64,000 nt of DNA. Source: BOG-908 sp964244615 (GTDB taxonomy: Bacteria > Pseudomonadota > Alphaproteobacteria > Acetobacterales > Acetobacteraceae). Under the pieces are notes generated by a model. The model made no database searches and was not told where the DNA came from. It saw nothing but the letters and a program-made list of their open reading frames with translations. Every line of letters begins with the position of its first letter. Position 1 is the first letter of the stretch. The position numbers were made by a program, and so were the translations under genes. Shown piece after piece: positions 22,909 to 30,436 of this stretch. The stretch spans positions 24,039 through 88,038 of the forward strand of contig CAXTJP010000003.1 in assembly GCA_964244615.1 (NCBI GenBank), in the 5' to 3' direction.

Positions 22909-24066
22909 ATGCCAGACCTCTCGCCTGCCCTCACCCTCAGCCTGCATCCCTCGATCCACGAGGTGGACGCCGCCGACTGGGACCTGTGTGCCGGGGCGGA
23001 CAACCCGTTCGTCAGCCACGCCTTCCTCTCGGCGGTCGAGGATAGCGGCTCGGCCGGGGCGCGCACCGGCTGGCTGCCGCGGCACGCCGTGCTGCGCGAC
23101 CCCGCCGCCCGGGTCATCGCCTGCGCACCGATGTACGCCAAGGGCCACAGCTACGGCGAGTACGTGTTCGACCACGGCTGGGCGCGCGCCTTCGAGCAGG
23201 CCGGCGGCGCCTATTATCCCAAGCTGCAGGTTGCCTCTCCCTTCAGCCCGGTCACCGGCCCGCGGCTGCTGGTGCGGCGCGGCATCGACCTCGGCCAGGC
23301 TACCCTGGCGGCCTCGCTGGCCCAGGCCTGTCGCGAGCTGCAGCTCAGCTCGGTGCACGTCACTTTCTGCACGGAGGCGGAGTATGCGGTGCTGGGCGAT
23401 GCCGGGTGGCTGCAACGGCTGGGTGTGCAGTATCATTGGCACAACGACGGCTACCGCGACTTCGACGGCTTCCTGGCCGCGCTGAACGCGCGCAAGCGCA
23501 AGTCGCTCAAGCGGGAGCGGCGCGACGCCAACGCCGCCGGCCTCGTGTTCCACACGCTGCGCGGCAGCCAGATCGACCGGGCGCATTGGAAGGCGTTCTA
23601 CCGGTTCTACGAATCCACCGTGGATCGCAAATGGGGCAGCGCCTACCTGACGCAGAAATTCTTCCCGCTGCTGTCCGAGCGCCTGGGCGACCGCGTGGTG
23701 CTGATGCTGGCCGAACATAACGGCCGGCTGGTCGCGGGCGCGCTGAACCTGGCCGGCACCGACACGCTGTACGGCCGCAACTGGGGCTGCATCGGCGAGT
23801 TCCCGTTCCTGCACTTCGAACTCTGCTACTACCGTGCGATCGACTACGCGATCGAACACGGCCTTAAGACGGTGGAGGCCGGGGCGCAGGGCGAGCACAA
23901 GATACAGCGCGGCTACCTGCCATCGGCCACCTACTCGGCGCACTGGATCGCCCATCCCGGCCTGCGGCGCGCCATCGGCGATCACCTGGCGCGGGAACGC
24001 CCGGCCATGGAGGCCGAGATGGCCGGGCTGATGGAGCTGTCGCCGTTCAGGCACGGCGAGGATTGA
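22909..24066 (+). CDS. COG3146-type GNAT-fold acyltransferase-like protein
   Basis: 385 residues, member of the DUF482/COG3146 family, which resembles FemAB/GNAT aminoacyl- or acyltransferases. Seen: IHEVDAADWDLCAGADNPFVSHAFLSAVE at the start, PMYAKGHSYGEYVFDHGWA, NARKRKSLKRERRDA (basic helix), FYRFYESTVDRKWGSAYLT, GALNLAGTDTLYGRNWGC and EAGAQGEHKIQRGYLP. Family members are cytosolic and their acceptor substrate is not established. The following methyltransferase starts at a TTG inside its last codons, so the two are coupled. Confidence 0.85.
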   Translation: MPDLSPALTLSLHPSIHEVDAADWDLCAGADNPFVSHAFLSAVEDSGSAGARTGWLPRHAVLRDPAARVIACAPMYAKGHSYGEYVFDHGWARAFEQAGGAYYPKLQVASPFSPVTGPRLLVRRGIDLGQATLAASLAQACRELQLSSVHVTFCTEAEYAVLGDAGWLQRLGVQYHWHNDGYRDFDGFLAALNARKRKSLKRERRDANAAGLVFHTLRGSQIDRAHWKAFYRFYESTVDRKWGSAYLTQKFFPLLSERLGDRVVLMLAEHNGRLVAGALNLAGTDTLYGRNWGCIGEFPFLHFELCYYRAIDYAIEHGLKTVEAGAQGEHKIQRGYLPSATYSAHWIAHPGLRRAIGDHLARERPAMEAEMAGLMELSPFRHGED

Positions 24067-24695
24067 CCGAGGTTTCCACCGACAGCCGCCTGCATGCCCC
24101 GGCGGTCCAGCGCAACCGCGACCCGATCCTGGCGGCGCTGCGCCCGATCCTGCCGCAGCGCGGGCTGGTCCTGGAGGTCGCCAGCGGCTCGGGCGAACAC
24201 GTCGTCCACCTTGCGGCCGCCTTGCCCGGGCTCGTGTTCCAGCCGAGCGACCGCGATCCGGCCGCGCTGGCCAGCATCGACGCGTGGGTACGCGACGCGG
24301 GCCTGACCAACATACGGCCGGCGCTCGCGCTGGACGCGGCGGGCGAAGCCTGGCCGGTCGCGAAAGCCGACGCCGTGCTGTGCATCAACATGGTCCACAT
24401 CGCGCCATGGGCCGCGACAGGGGGCCTGTTCCGCGGGGCGGCGCTGCTGCCAACGGGCGGCGTGCTGGTGCTCTACGGCCCGTTCGAGCGCGCCGGCGTG
24501 CCGCTCGCACCGGGAAACGCGGCGTTCGACGCGGATCTGCGCGCGCGTGACCCACGCTGGGGACTGCGCCGGCTGGACGACCTCACCAAGCTTGCCGCCG
24601 GCTTTGCCGCCCCCGAGATCATCGCGATGCCTGCCGACAACCTGCTGGTGGCGTATCGGCGCACGGGCGGAGCGGGTCTGCCTCCTGTGCCCTGA
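24063..24695 (+). CDS. DUF938 SAM-dependent methyltransferase-like protein
   Basis: 210 residues, TTG start overlapping the previous stop. DUF938 start RLHAPAVQRNRDPILAAL, then SAM-binding motif I LVLEVASGSGEHVVHLA, acidic loop FQPSDRDPAALASI and INMVHIAPWAATGGLFRGA (motif IV region with the family's NMVHI). A late GPFERAGVPLAPGNAAFD also matches the family. Acceptor unknown. It is the last gene of a two-gene plus-strand unit and converges with a small membrane-protein gene. Confidence 0.88.
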   Translation: MTEVSTDSRLHAPAVQRNRDPILAALRPILPQRGLVLEVASGSGEHVVHLAAALPGLVFQPSDRDPAALASIDAWVRDAGLTNIRPALALDAAGEAWPVAKADAVLCINMVHIAPWAATGGLFRGAALLPTGGVLVLYGPFERAGVPLAPGNAAFDADLRARDPRWGLRRLDDLTKLAAGFAAPEIIAMPADNLLVAYRRTGGAGLPPVP

Positions 24696-24698
24696 GGC

Positions 24699-24938
24699 TC
24701 ACCAGAGCAGCCGGTGCGTGGCCAGAAGCAGGCCCGCCCAGAACGGCACGGCCAGCAGCGTCGCCACCACGATGCCACGCGCCGGCGCGAGCAAATCGAT
24801 CGGTTCCGCCTCGGCCACCGCATCGAAACGCCTGGCCCGCCGCGCCTCGTCCAGTGCTGCGTCGAGAGCCGGACCGGCCTGGCGACCCGGGTCCGGACGA
24901 TACGGCGGCGATAGGATGGTCGTCTCGGTCTGGCCCAT
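24699..24938 (-). CDS. small membrane protein, unknown
   Basis: 79 residues from ATG at 24938. Soluble N-terminal half rich in Ala, Arg and Asp (ALDAALDEARRARRFDAVAE), then one C-terminal membrane span (IVVATLLAVPFWAGLLLATHRLL). No family recognised. It lies downstream of the GT-C-like gene on the same strand with an 85-bp gap, and could be a tail gene of that operon. The longer open frame across the gap is not supported. Confidence 0.55.
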   Translation of the reverse strand: MGQTETTILSPPYRPDPGRQAGPALDAALDEARRARRFDAVAEAEPIDLLAPARGIVVATLLAVPFWAGLLLATHRLLW

Positions 24939-25023
24939 GCTGCCGCCCCCTCGTCCGTTCGAGGCCGTATCGTCGCAACCTGGCGTTAACGGGCGGCTAA
25001 GGGCGTGAGACGAAGGGCTGCAT

Positions 25024-26679
25024 CTAGTCCAGCAGGTTCGGCGGGCGGCCTGAAGGGTCGTAGACGTCGATGATGAACTGGCCGAGATCGATCCTTTCGG
25101 CGGGACGGCCGAACTGGCGGATGATCGCGTCCTCCGACAACTCCAGCCCGCCGGGCCGGCTCGCCGCGATAACGAAGATGCGGTCGTGCCAGTCCGCCGC
25201 CGCGCTGCGGAACCAGTCCAGGTTGCACAGCCACTGGAACGCGTGCAGGCGCCCGTCCGGCCCCGGGGCGATCGGCAGGCTGGTGATCTTGCGATCGGCG
25301 ATCGCGGTGACGATCGTGCTCTCCCAGTAGCCGGCATAGCCGTGACGCAGGCCGTGCTGGCGCAGCGCACCGATGATCTGCCCGACCTGCGGGATGGTGG
25401 CGTTGTCGCGCGGGGAACCCGGCGGCAGTGCGGCGATGCCGAAGACGATCGAGGCCAGCATGGTGGCACCCCCGTAGAGCGCCCCCAGCGGCATGCGGCC
25501 GAACCGCCGTGCCACGAGGATCGATCCGGCGACCGCGGCGGGGTAGAAGAAGCGCGCGCAGCTCTGGTCCACGATGACGGTTGTGATGCTGGCGCTGGCG
25601 ACGCAGCAGACCAGGTTGAACCAGAGCAGATGGTCGAGGTCCTCGCCGCCCTGCGCGGGCCGCCCGTTCGGCCAGGCGACGACGCGTCGGAACACCTGGC
25701 CGCCGACCGCCCAGCAGACGATCGCGAGCCCGATGACCAGGGGCGCGCGCAGCAGGTAGATCAATGGGCCGGCGGTGAGCGGCTGGTCGAAGCTGCGACC
25801 GAAGAACTCGGCACCGAGCAGCCGGGCTATGCTCTGCACGGCGAAGCCCAGGTGGCTCGACAGATCCTCGAAGCTCGCCAGCGGGATCGACAGCCGTATG
25901 CTGGTGAACCCGCCCGTCTGGGCGTTCAACGCCAGCAGCGCGCGCGCCAGGAGCACGGCGCCGACCGCGACGCCGATCTGGATTTCCGGCCGGGAGCCGC
26001 TGCCATCGAGGCGTATGCCGAGCAGGGCGACCGCGAGCACCGGCAGGCAGGCGACAACGACGAAGATCGGGTCCGCAAAGGCACCAACCGTCATGACACC
26101 GCCGAGCAGCGCCGCCCGCAGCGCCGCCGAACGCGGCCGCCACAGCCCGTCCCAGGTCGCGACCAAGCCGAACGTCCCGAGGGTGAGCAGGATCGTGAAC
26201 CCATGCGACGCGATCGACGACAGGAACACGTCGCGAAACTCATGCCCGAAGATGTTGAACGCGAGCAGCGACAGCGCGAGACACAGCGTGCCGGGCAGGT
26301 GCCGCCTCGGCGCGCCGACGCCCGCGAGGGCCGCGCCGAGGGCGCCGACGGCGGCCCAGACCAGCGCCTCCCACGCCTGCATGAAGATCGGGTGAAAGCC
26401 GAACAGCAGCTTCAGGATCGCCTGCCCGAGCACGTCGGTGGGGACGTAGTTGTCGGGCGCCATCACCCAGCCGTGGAGCCGCCAGTTTCCCTCCGCCATG
26501 TCGACGCCGGCCAGGAAGTTGCCCGCATCGTCCGCGTTGCGGAACGCGGCGGAGGTCAGCGCGAACCGGAACGCCACCAGTGCAGCGAACCCGATCAGGA
26601 GCGCCGCCAGCCACAGGCTCGGACGGCCGCGCCCGGACGCAGGCCTGATGGGACGCGAGGCCCGACCCGCCAGAGCCAT
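25024..26679 (-). CDS. GT-C-like polytopic glycosyltransferase, putative
   Basis: 551 residues with about ten hydrophobic spans (first LWLAALLIGFAALVAFRFAL). Right after span 1 comes FRNADDAGNFL: an acidic pair in the first external loop is typical of GT-C enzymes that use polyprenyl-phosphate sugars. A soluble C-terminal region (from about 440) follows the last span. No exact family is assigned. It is preceded at 3 bp by a VTT-domain gene and then by a GT2 gene, forming one operon. Possible role: transferring a lipid-linked sugar to an acceptor outside the inner membrane. An alternative is a non-enzymatic polytopic protein. Confidence 0.65.
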   Translation of the reverse strand: MALAGRASRPIRPASGRGRPSLWLAALLIGFAALVAFRFALTSAAFRNADDAGNFLAGVDMAEGNWRLHGWVMAPDNYVPTDVLGQAILKLLFGFHPIFMQAWEALVWAAVGALGAALAGVGAPRRHLPGTLCLALSLLAFNIFGHEFRDVFLSSIASHGFTILLTLGTFGLVATWDGLWRPRSAALRAALLGGVMTVGAFADPIFVVVACLPVLAVALLGIRLDGSGSRPEIQIGVAVGAVLLARALLALNAQTGGFTSIRLSIPLASFEDLSSHLGFAVQSIARLLGAEFFGRSFDQPLTAGPLIYLLRAPLVIGLAIVCWAVGGQVFRRVVAWPNGRPAQGGEDLDHLLWFNLVCCVASASITTVIVDQSCARFFYPAAVAGSILVARRFGRMPLGALYGGATMLASIVFGIAALPPGSPRDNATIPQVGQIIGALRQHGLRHGYAGYWESTIVTAIADRKITSLPIAPGPDGRLHAFQWLCNLDWFRSAAADWHDRIFVIAASRPGGLELSEDAIIRQFGRPAERIDLGQFIIDVYDPSGRPPNLLD

Positions 26680-26682
26680 CCC

Positions 26683-27447
26683 CTATCCGCCCGGCGCGCC
26701 GCGCAGGCGTGGCGCGGGGGCGGCGTCCTGCAGGTCGGGCAGGCGGACCACGCGCGCGATCATGCGGCCGAGCCGCAGCGTCAGCAGCGCGGTGGCGGCG
26801 ATGGCCACGCCCAGCAACACCCAGTGCACCGGGCGCATCCGGTTCGCGGCCATCGTGTCGAGTCCGGCGCCGGCCAGGTGACCCAGCACCACGTAGCCCA
26901 GCAGTGCCGGCAGCGCCGCCAGGGTGCCGACCAGGTAATCCCGCAGCCCCAGCCCGGTCAGGCCGAGCGCGTAGCTCGTCACCGCGAACGGCATGACCGG
27001 GCTGATGCGCAGAAGGCACACCATGCGCCAGCCATCACGCGCCACCGCCTCGTCCAGCCGGTCCACACGCGGGCGGCGCGACAGCGCCCGCGCCACCAGC
27101 GGCCGGAACAGCGATCGCGTCACCAGAAAGGCGAGCGCCGCGCCCACCAGCGTGCCGAGTGCCGAGAGCAGGAACCCCGGCACTATGCCGTACAGCACCC
27201 CCGCCATCAGCGCGCCGGCCGAGGCTGGCAGCACACCGCACAGCGCGATGACGATCTGGGCGAGCGCTGCCGCCACCCAGCCCGCGGCACCGAGATCGCG
27301 CGTCCTGCGGACGGCGGCGTCCAACCCCAGCGCCAGTTCGTGCGGCCAGATCCGGACAGCGAGAACCCCGATCGCCGCCAGCGCCACAAGCAGCAGGCCG
27401 GCCCCGACGCGCAGCATGCCCCTGGCCGTCACGTCAGGTGCGCGCAT
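26683..27447 (-). CDS. TVP38/TMEM64-family (VTT domain) membrane protein
   Basis: 254 residues. VTT/SNARE-associated domain seen as LCGVLPASAGALMAGVLYGIVPGFLLSALGTLVGAALAFLVTR followed by LLRISPVMPFAVTSYALGLTGLGLRDYLVGTLAALP, i.e. the G-x-x-x-G and [FL]-R-x-[ST]-P motifs of the DedA/VTT superfamily. Relatives in the DedA branch help recycle undecaprenyl phosphate. Its start overlaps the preceding GT2 gene by 14 bp and its stop is 3 bp before the GT-C-like gene, so all three are probably made together. Confidence 0.88.
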   Translation of the reverse strand: MRAPDVTARGMLRVGAGLLLVALAAIGVLAVRIWPHELALGLDAAVRRTRDLGAAGWVAAALAQIVIALCGVLPASAGALMAGVLYGIVPGFLLSALGTLVGAALAFLVTRSLFRPLVARALSRRPRVDRLDEAVARDGWRMVCLLRISPVMPFAVTSYALGLTGLGLRDYLVGTLAALPALLGYVVLGHLAGAGLDTMAANRMRPVHWVLLGVAIAATALLTLRLGRMIARVVRLPDLQDAAPAPRLRGAPGG

Positions 27448-28183
27448 CGTCGAACAGTCTCTCCCGACGCAGCCCCATGCGATGCAGGCGATACTGGACC
27501 GCGGTGCGCAACACGCCGAGACCGTAGGTGACGCTGCGGCGGAAATTGATCGATGATGCTTCGGCGAAATACTTCGTCGGGCAGGAAATCTCGCCGACGC
27601 GGAAGCCGAAACTCAGCGTCAGCGCCAACATCTGGTTGTCGAACACGAAATCGTCGGAACACCGGTCCAGCGGCAATCGTTCGAGCACGGCGCGGGTCCA
27701 GGCGCGGTAGCCGGAGTGGTACTCCGACAGCTTGGCGCCCATCAGCAGGTTCTGCGTCAGCGTCAGCACGCGGTTGGCGACGTATTTGTAGCGCGGCATG
27801 CCGCCGGCGATGGCGCCGCGCCCGAGGATACGCGAGGCCAGCACGGCGTCGTATTGCTCGGAGACCAGCATGGACGCCATGGCGGTGATCAGACGCGGCG
27901 TGTACTGGTAGTCGGGGTGCAGCATCACCACGACGTCCGCGCCGCGTTCCAGCGCCGCGGCGTAGCACGTCTTCTGATTGCCGCCGTAGCCGCGGTTCCT
28001 GTCGTGCCTGATGACGTGCAGGCCGAGCGCGCGGGCGACAGCCACCGTGTCGTCGCGACTGGCGTCGTCGGTCAGGATGATCTCGTCCACGATGTCGGTG
28101 GGGATTTCGCTGCAGGTACGCTCGAGCGTGCGCGCGGCGTTGTAGGCCGGCAGAACGACGACGATGTGGCGGCCTTGCAGCAT
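27434..28183 (-). CDS. GT2 family glycosyltransferase, polyprenyl-phosphate sugar synthase type
   Basis: 249 residues from ATG at 28183; the earlier in-frame ATG would read through repeat A. GT-A fold of the DPM1/GtrB kind: VVVLPAYNAARTLERTCSEI, ILTDDASRDDTVAVA, RNRGYGGNQKTCYAAAL, and VVMLHPDYQYTP in place of the usual DxD. The C-terminus has no membrane spans, so it is like soluble dolichol-phosphate mannosyltransferase. Such enzymes load a sugar from a nucleotide donor onto a polyprenyl phosphate. First gene of the GT2-VTT-GT-C operon. Confidence 0.88.
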   Translation of the reverse strand: MLQGRHIVVVLPAYNAARTLERTCSEIPTDIVDEIILTDDASRDDTVAVARALGLHVIRHDRNRGYGGNQKTCYAAALERGADVVVMLHPDYQYTPRLITAMASMLVSEQYDAVLASRILGRGAIAGGMPRYKYVANRVLTLTQNLLMGAKLSEYHSGYRAWTRAVLERLPLDRCSDDFVFDNQMLALTLSFGFRVGEISCPTKYFAEASSINFRRSVTYGLGVLRTAVQYRLHRMGLRRERLFDDART

Positions 28184-28211
28184 GCGACGGGTCTTAGCGG
28201 CGCTTGGGCGG

Positions 28212-28318
28212 GGAAGGAAGGCAAGCAGTCCTTTTTTGAAAAAAAAGGACCAAAAACTTCGAGTTATTGGTTGGTGTTTGCGGAGAACGCTGCGACGGTA
28301 TGACGAAGAGTCGTTGCC
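28212..28318. repeat. dispersed hairpin repeat type A, copy 3
   Basis: AAGGCAAGCAGTCC then hairpin GTCCTTTTTT / AAAAAAGGAC with a slightly longer A-run, ACCAAAAACTT, and a middle part GGTGTTTGCGGAGAACGC that matches copy 1 closely. The second hairpin is absent. It separates the DUF6362-like gene from the GT2 operon, both on the minus strand. Confidence 0.78.
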
Positions 28319-28319
28319 T

Positions 28320-28799
28320 TTACGCCGCCAGAGCTCCCACCGCCGCCACCAGCATGTTGATCCCCTGCGCGTGCCAGCGCTGCACCGCCTTGTGGTCGGC
28401 ACCCATCACGCCGCCCAGCCGGCGCCACGAGAACAGATGCCGTTCGGTGACCGGGCTTACCAGGCTGCGGGCCCCGACGATGCGACGCAGCACGGTGCGC
28501 TCGCGCGGGATCAACGTGATCCAGCCCAGCGCCTCGTCCATGCGCGTGATCCGCGCGGCCGACGGCACCGCGGGACGTATCCGGCCCGTCCCTGCGGTGT
28601 ATGCCTCGGGCGCGTCGGGCAGTACCTCCAGGTGGCTCACCCTCATCTTTGTGGAGTAGCCGGTACCGGGCAGTGCCAGCAGCGTCGCGCCGGCCTCCTC
28701 CAGCCGGTACGTGATGAACGCCGCGTCGACCTCCTTGCGTCCCTGCAATTCGATCTCCGCGTCGTCGAAAGCCTGGCCGAAGCAAGGTATCATGTTCAT
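28320..28799 (-). CDS. DUF6362-like small protein
   Basis: 159 residues. The C-terminal half has RITRMDEALGWITLIPRERTVLRRIVGARSL, ERHLFSWRRLGGVMGADHKAVQRWHAQGINML, a pattern I associate with DUF6362 proteins of Rhodospirillales. GADHKAVQRWHAQGI looks like the recognition part of a helix-turn-helix. The N-terminal half (AFITYRLEEAGATLLAL, GYSTKMRVSHLEVLPD) is unassigned. It is 10 bp downstream of a GcrA-like gene on the same strand; both look like DNA-binding proteins from a phage-like control region. Confidence 0.65.
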   Translation of the reverse strand: MNMIPCFGQAFDDAEIELQGRKEVDAAFITYRLEEAGATLLALPGTGYSTKMRVSHLEVLPDAPEAYTAGTGRIRPAVPSAARITRMDEALGWITLIPRERTVLRRIVGARSLVSPVTERHLFSWRRLGGVMGADHKAVQRWHAQGINMLVAAVGALAA

Positions 28800-28809
28800 G
28801 TTTTGTTCC

Positions 28810-29100
28810 TTAAAGGAAGACCGGATAGGGGTAGGCTTCCCCGTCGAGCAACGTGCCCGCGGTAATCAGCGACCAGGTTGCCGGATGGCCGGCCTGGCGT
28901 GGCGGGCGGTCGCGCGCCTCTTCCAGCACCGCGACCGGGACACTCGACACCCGGCGGGCGCCGATCTTGCGCCCACGTTCCAGCACGGTGTTCCGGCCCA
29001 GCGACATGGCGCTGGCGATGCCATCCCAGGTCACACCCTGCCCGCGCAGCCTGCGCAACTGATCGTCCAACTCCGGCGTCCACCGAACATGAGCCCGCAT
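28810..29100 (-). CDS. GcrA-like small DNA-binding protein
   Basis: 96 residues. The N-terminus VRWTPELDDQLRRLRGQGVTWDGIASAMSLGRNTVLERGRKIGARR matches the N-terminal helix-turn-helix of GcrA (WT.E....L..LW..G.S...IA...G.SRN.V..K...LG), but with Thr-Trp in the turn and no further GcrA sequence. The C-terminal half (ATWSLITAGTLLDGEAYPYPVF) is short and unassigned. In alphaproteobacteria and their phages small GcrA-type proteins tune transcription at methylated sites. It is divergent from an XRE gene, with an operator copy 12 bp before its start. Confidence 0.7.
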   Translation of the reverse strand: MRAHVRWTPELDDQLRRLRGQGVTWDGIASAMSLGRNTVLERGRKIGARRVSSVPVAVLEEARDRPPRQAGHPATWSLITAGTLLDGEAYPYPVFL

Positions 29101-29111
29101 CGCGTCCTCCT

Positions 29112-29126
29112 CTAACGGAAAGTTAG
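29112..29126. promoter_or_regulatory. operator 1, GcrA-like/XRE intergenic
   Basis: Perfect inverted repeat CTAAC-GGAAA-GTTAG, 12 bp before the GcrA-like start codon. A second site with the same arms and spacing lies near the divergent XRE gene. Likely bound by the XRE protein. Confidence 0.6.
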
Positions 29127-29166
29127 CAACGCTGACGCAAACTTGTCAATCATAATGACTGGATTT

Positions 29167-29181
29167 GTTAGAGGAACTAGC
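29167..29181. promoter_or_regulatory. operator 2, GcrA-like/XRE intergenic
   Basis: GTTAG-AGGAA-CTAGC, the same 5-5-5 layout as operator 1 in inverted arm order with one mismatch, 15 bp before the XRE start. Centres are 55 bp apart. The pair suits a lambda-like bistable or autoregulated control region. Confidence 0.55.
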
Positions 29182-29195
29182 GCATTCTTCCGGTC

Positions 29196-29522
29196 ATGCA
29201 GGAAGCGTCCTCTGTCGGCGAACGCATACGCGGGTTGAGGCGGGCTCGCGGCCTCACGCAGGACGAGCTCGCCGCCGCCTGCGGGGTGAGCCGCAGCGCC
29301 GTCGCGCAATGGGAGACCGACAGGGCCGGCCAGTTGCGCGGCAACATCACACGCATTGCGACCGCCCTCGGCTCGTCGGTGGAGCATCTGCTGCAGGGCA
29401 GCGACCCGGCCTCCGGCATCACCGGCGACGAACTGGCCATGCTTCGTCTGTATCAGGCCTGCGACCCGGAAGACCGGACCTTCCTGCTCCGAACCGCCCA
29501 CAAGCTGGCCCGTCAGGGCTGA
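29196..29522 (+). CDS. XRE-family (Cro/CI-like) transcriptional regulator
   Basis: 108 residues. The N-terminal HTH_3 domain is textbook: VGERIRGLRRARGLTQDELAAACGVSRSAVAQWETDRA, then ITRIATALGSSVEHLLQG. The C-terminal ~35 residues (DELAMLRLYQACDPEDRTFLLRTAHKLARQG) form a short helical dimerisation segment, as in small phage-type repressors. No peptidase or sensor domain is present, so it would not be RecA-cleavable. Divergent from the GcrA-like/DUF6362-like pair, with two matching palindromes between them; it probably represses itself and that pair. Confidence 0.88.
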   Translation: MQEASSVGERIRGLRRARGLTQDELAAACGVSRSAVAQWETDRAGQLRGNITRIATALGSSVEHLLQGSDPASGITGDELAMLRLYQACDPEDRTFLLRTAHKLARQG

Positions 29523-29615
29523 CCGGCCTGCTGTTCAGGCGAGCGCGCCGTCAGCTCGCCTGCCTGGAGCTCGCCCAGCCTTCCCGGCGCGCCATCCCTG
29601 CAACAGCTTGGCCGG

Positions 29616-30227
29616 CTACAGCTTGGCCGGCGGCGTATGCTCCGGGAACGCTCCCTCGAACGCGAAGCTGGACACCGGGTTACGCCCGTTCGGCGTCTCC
29701 ATGCCCTGGAGCTGCTCGGGCAACCGGGCGCGGTCGCCGCGCTTGCCGATGGCGATGGCCGATTCGATCCGGTAGCCCTCGGGGATGTTCAGCTCAGACG
29801 CCGCACGGGCCATGTCGAACCCGACCATGGCGTGCGCGTGCCAGCCCATGGCGGTCGCCTGCAACGCCATGTTCTGCCAGCCGGCGCCGGCGTCGAAGGA
29901 ATGGCTGTGGCTGTGCATCTCCGTGCCGCGTGGCGACATGGTGGATTTGGAGGCGGCCACGATCAGCACGCTCGCGTCGCGCGCCCAGCCCTGGTTGCCT
30001 TCGACCAGCAGGCCGAACAGCGTGCTCCAGGCCGGCGTGTCGCGCAGCGCATAGACGTAGCGCCAGGGTTGCGAGTTGTAGCTGCTGGGCGCCCAGCGTG
30101 CCGCCTCGAAGATGGTCATCAGCGTCTCGTGATCCATCGTGGCGCCGGCAAAGGCCCGCGGCGACCACCGCTCCAGAAACAGGCGCTCGATAGGGTGATC
30201 GGCGGTGCGTCCTTCGACACTGGTCAT
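29616..30227 (-). CDS. nitroreductase-family FMN oxidoreductase
   Basis: 203 residues from ATG at 30227, with AAGGAG 7 bases upstream; a longer start at 30326 lacks one. NAD(P)H-dependent flavin enzyme of the nitroreductase fold. Seen: RWSPRAFAGATMDHETLMTIFEAARWAPSSYNSQPWRYVYA (FMN-binding RWSPR and SSYNSQPW), DAGAGWQNMALQATAMGWHAHAMVGFD and YRIESAIAIGKRGD. Natural substrate unknown; members reduce nitro groups, quinones or flavins. Divergent from nrdA across 209 bp that carry NrdR-like boxes; it might share that control, but the boxes sit nearer nrdA. Confidence 0.92.
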   Translation of the reverse strand: MTSVEGRTADHPIERLFLERWSPRAFAGATMDHETLMTIFEAARWAPSSYNSQPWRYVYALRDTPAWSTLFGLLVEGNQGWARDASVLIVAASKSTMSPRGTEMHSHSHSFDAGAGWQNMALQATAMGWHAHAMVGFDMARAASELNIPEGYRIESAIAIGKRGDRARLPEQLQGMETPNGRNPVSSFAFEGAFPEHTPPAKL

Positions 30228-30354
30228 CGTTCGCTCCTTGCGGGACTGGCTTAAAAGCCTGGGTCCATCGCCATTTAGGCCGTGTAGCCCGGTGCGGATA
30301 GGTCTATTCTCGATGATGGCCCGCACCGGCGAACGCCGCCTTCAAAAGCTAACG

Positions 30355-30402
30355 ACCCATCATCTGGTGGTTATGTAGTGACAGCGCGACCACATATGGT
30401 GT
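30355..30402 (+). promoter_or_regulatory. tandem NrdR-box-like sites upstream of nrdA
   Basis: The nearer site at 30387-30402 reads CGACCACATATGGTGT; its right half is close to the NrdR consensus (ACACWAWATMTWGTGT). A weaker site at 30355-30370 (ACCCATCATCTGGTGG) lies 32 bp upstream centre to centre, about three helical turns, the spacing expected for paired NrdR boxes. NrdR would repress nrdA when dATP is high. Confidence 0.65.
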
Positions 30403-30436
30403 TAACCAGCTTGACGCGTTTCAGGGGCAGGGCAGG

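Noticed and set aside
28320..29522. Intact prophage around the XRE gene
   Set aside because: No integrase, terminase, capsid or attachment-site duplication is seen on either side; only control-type genes remain.
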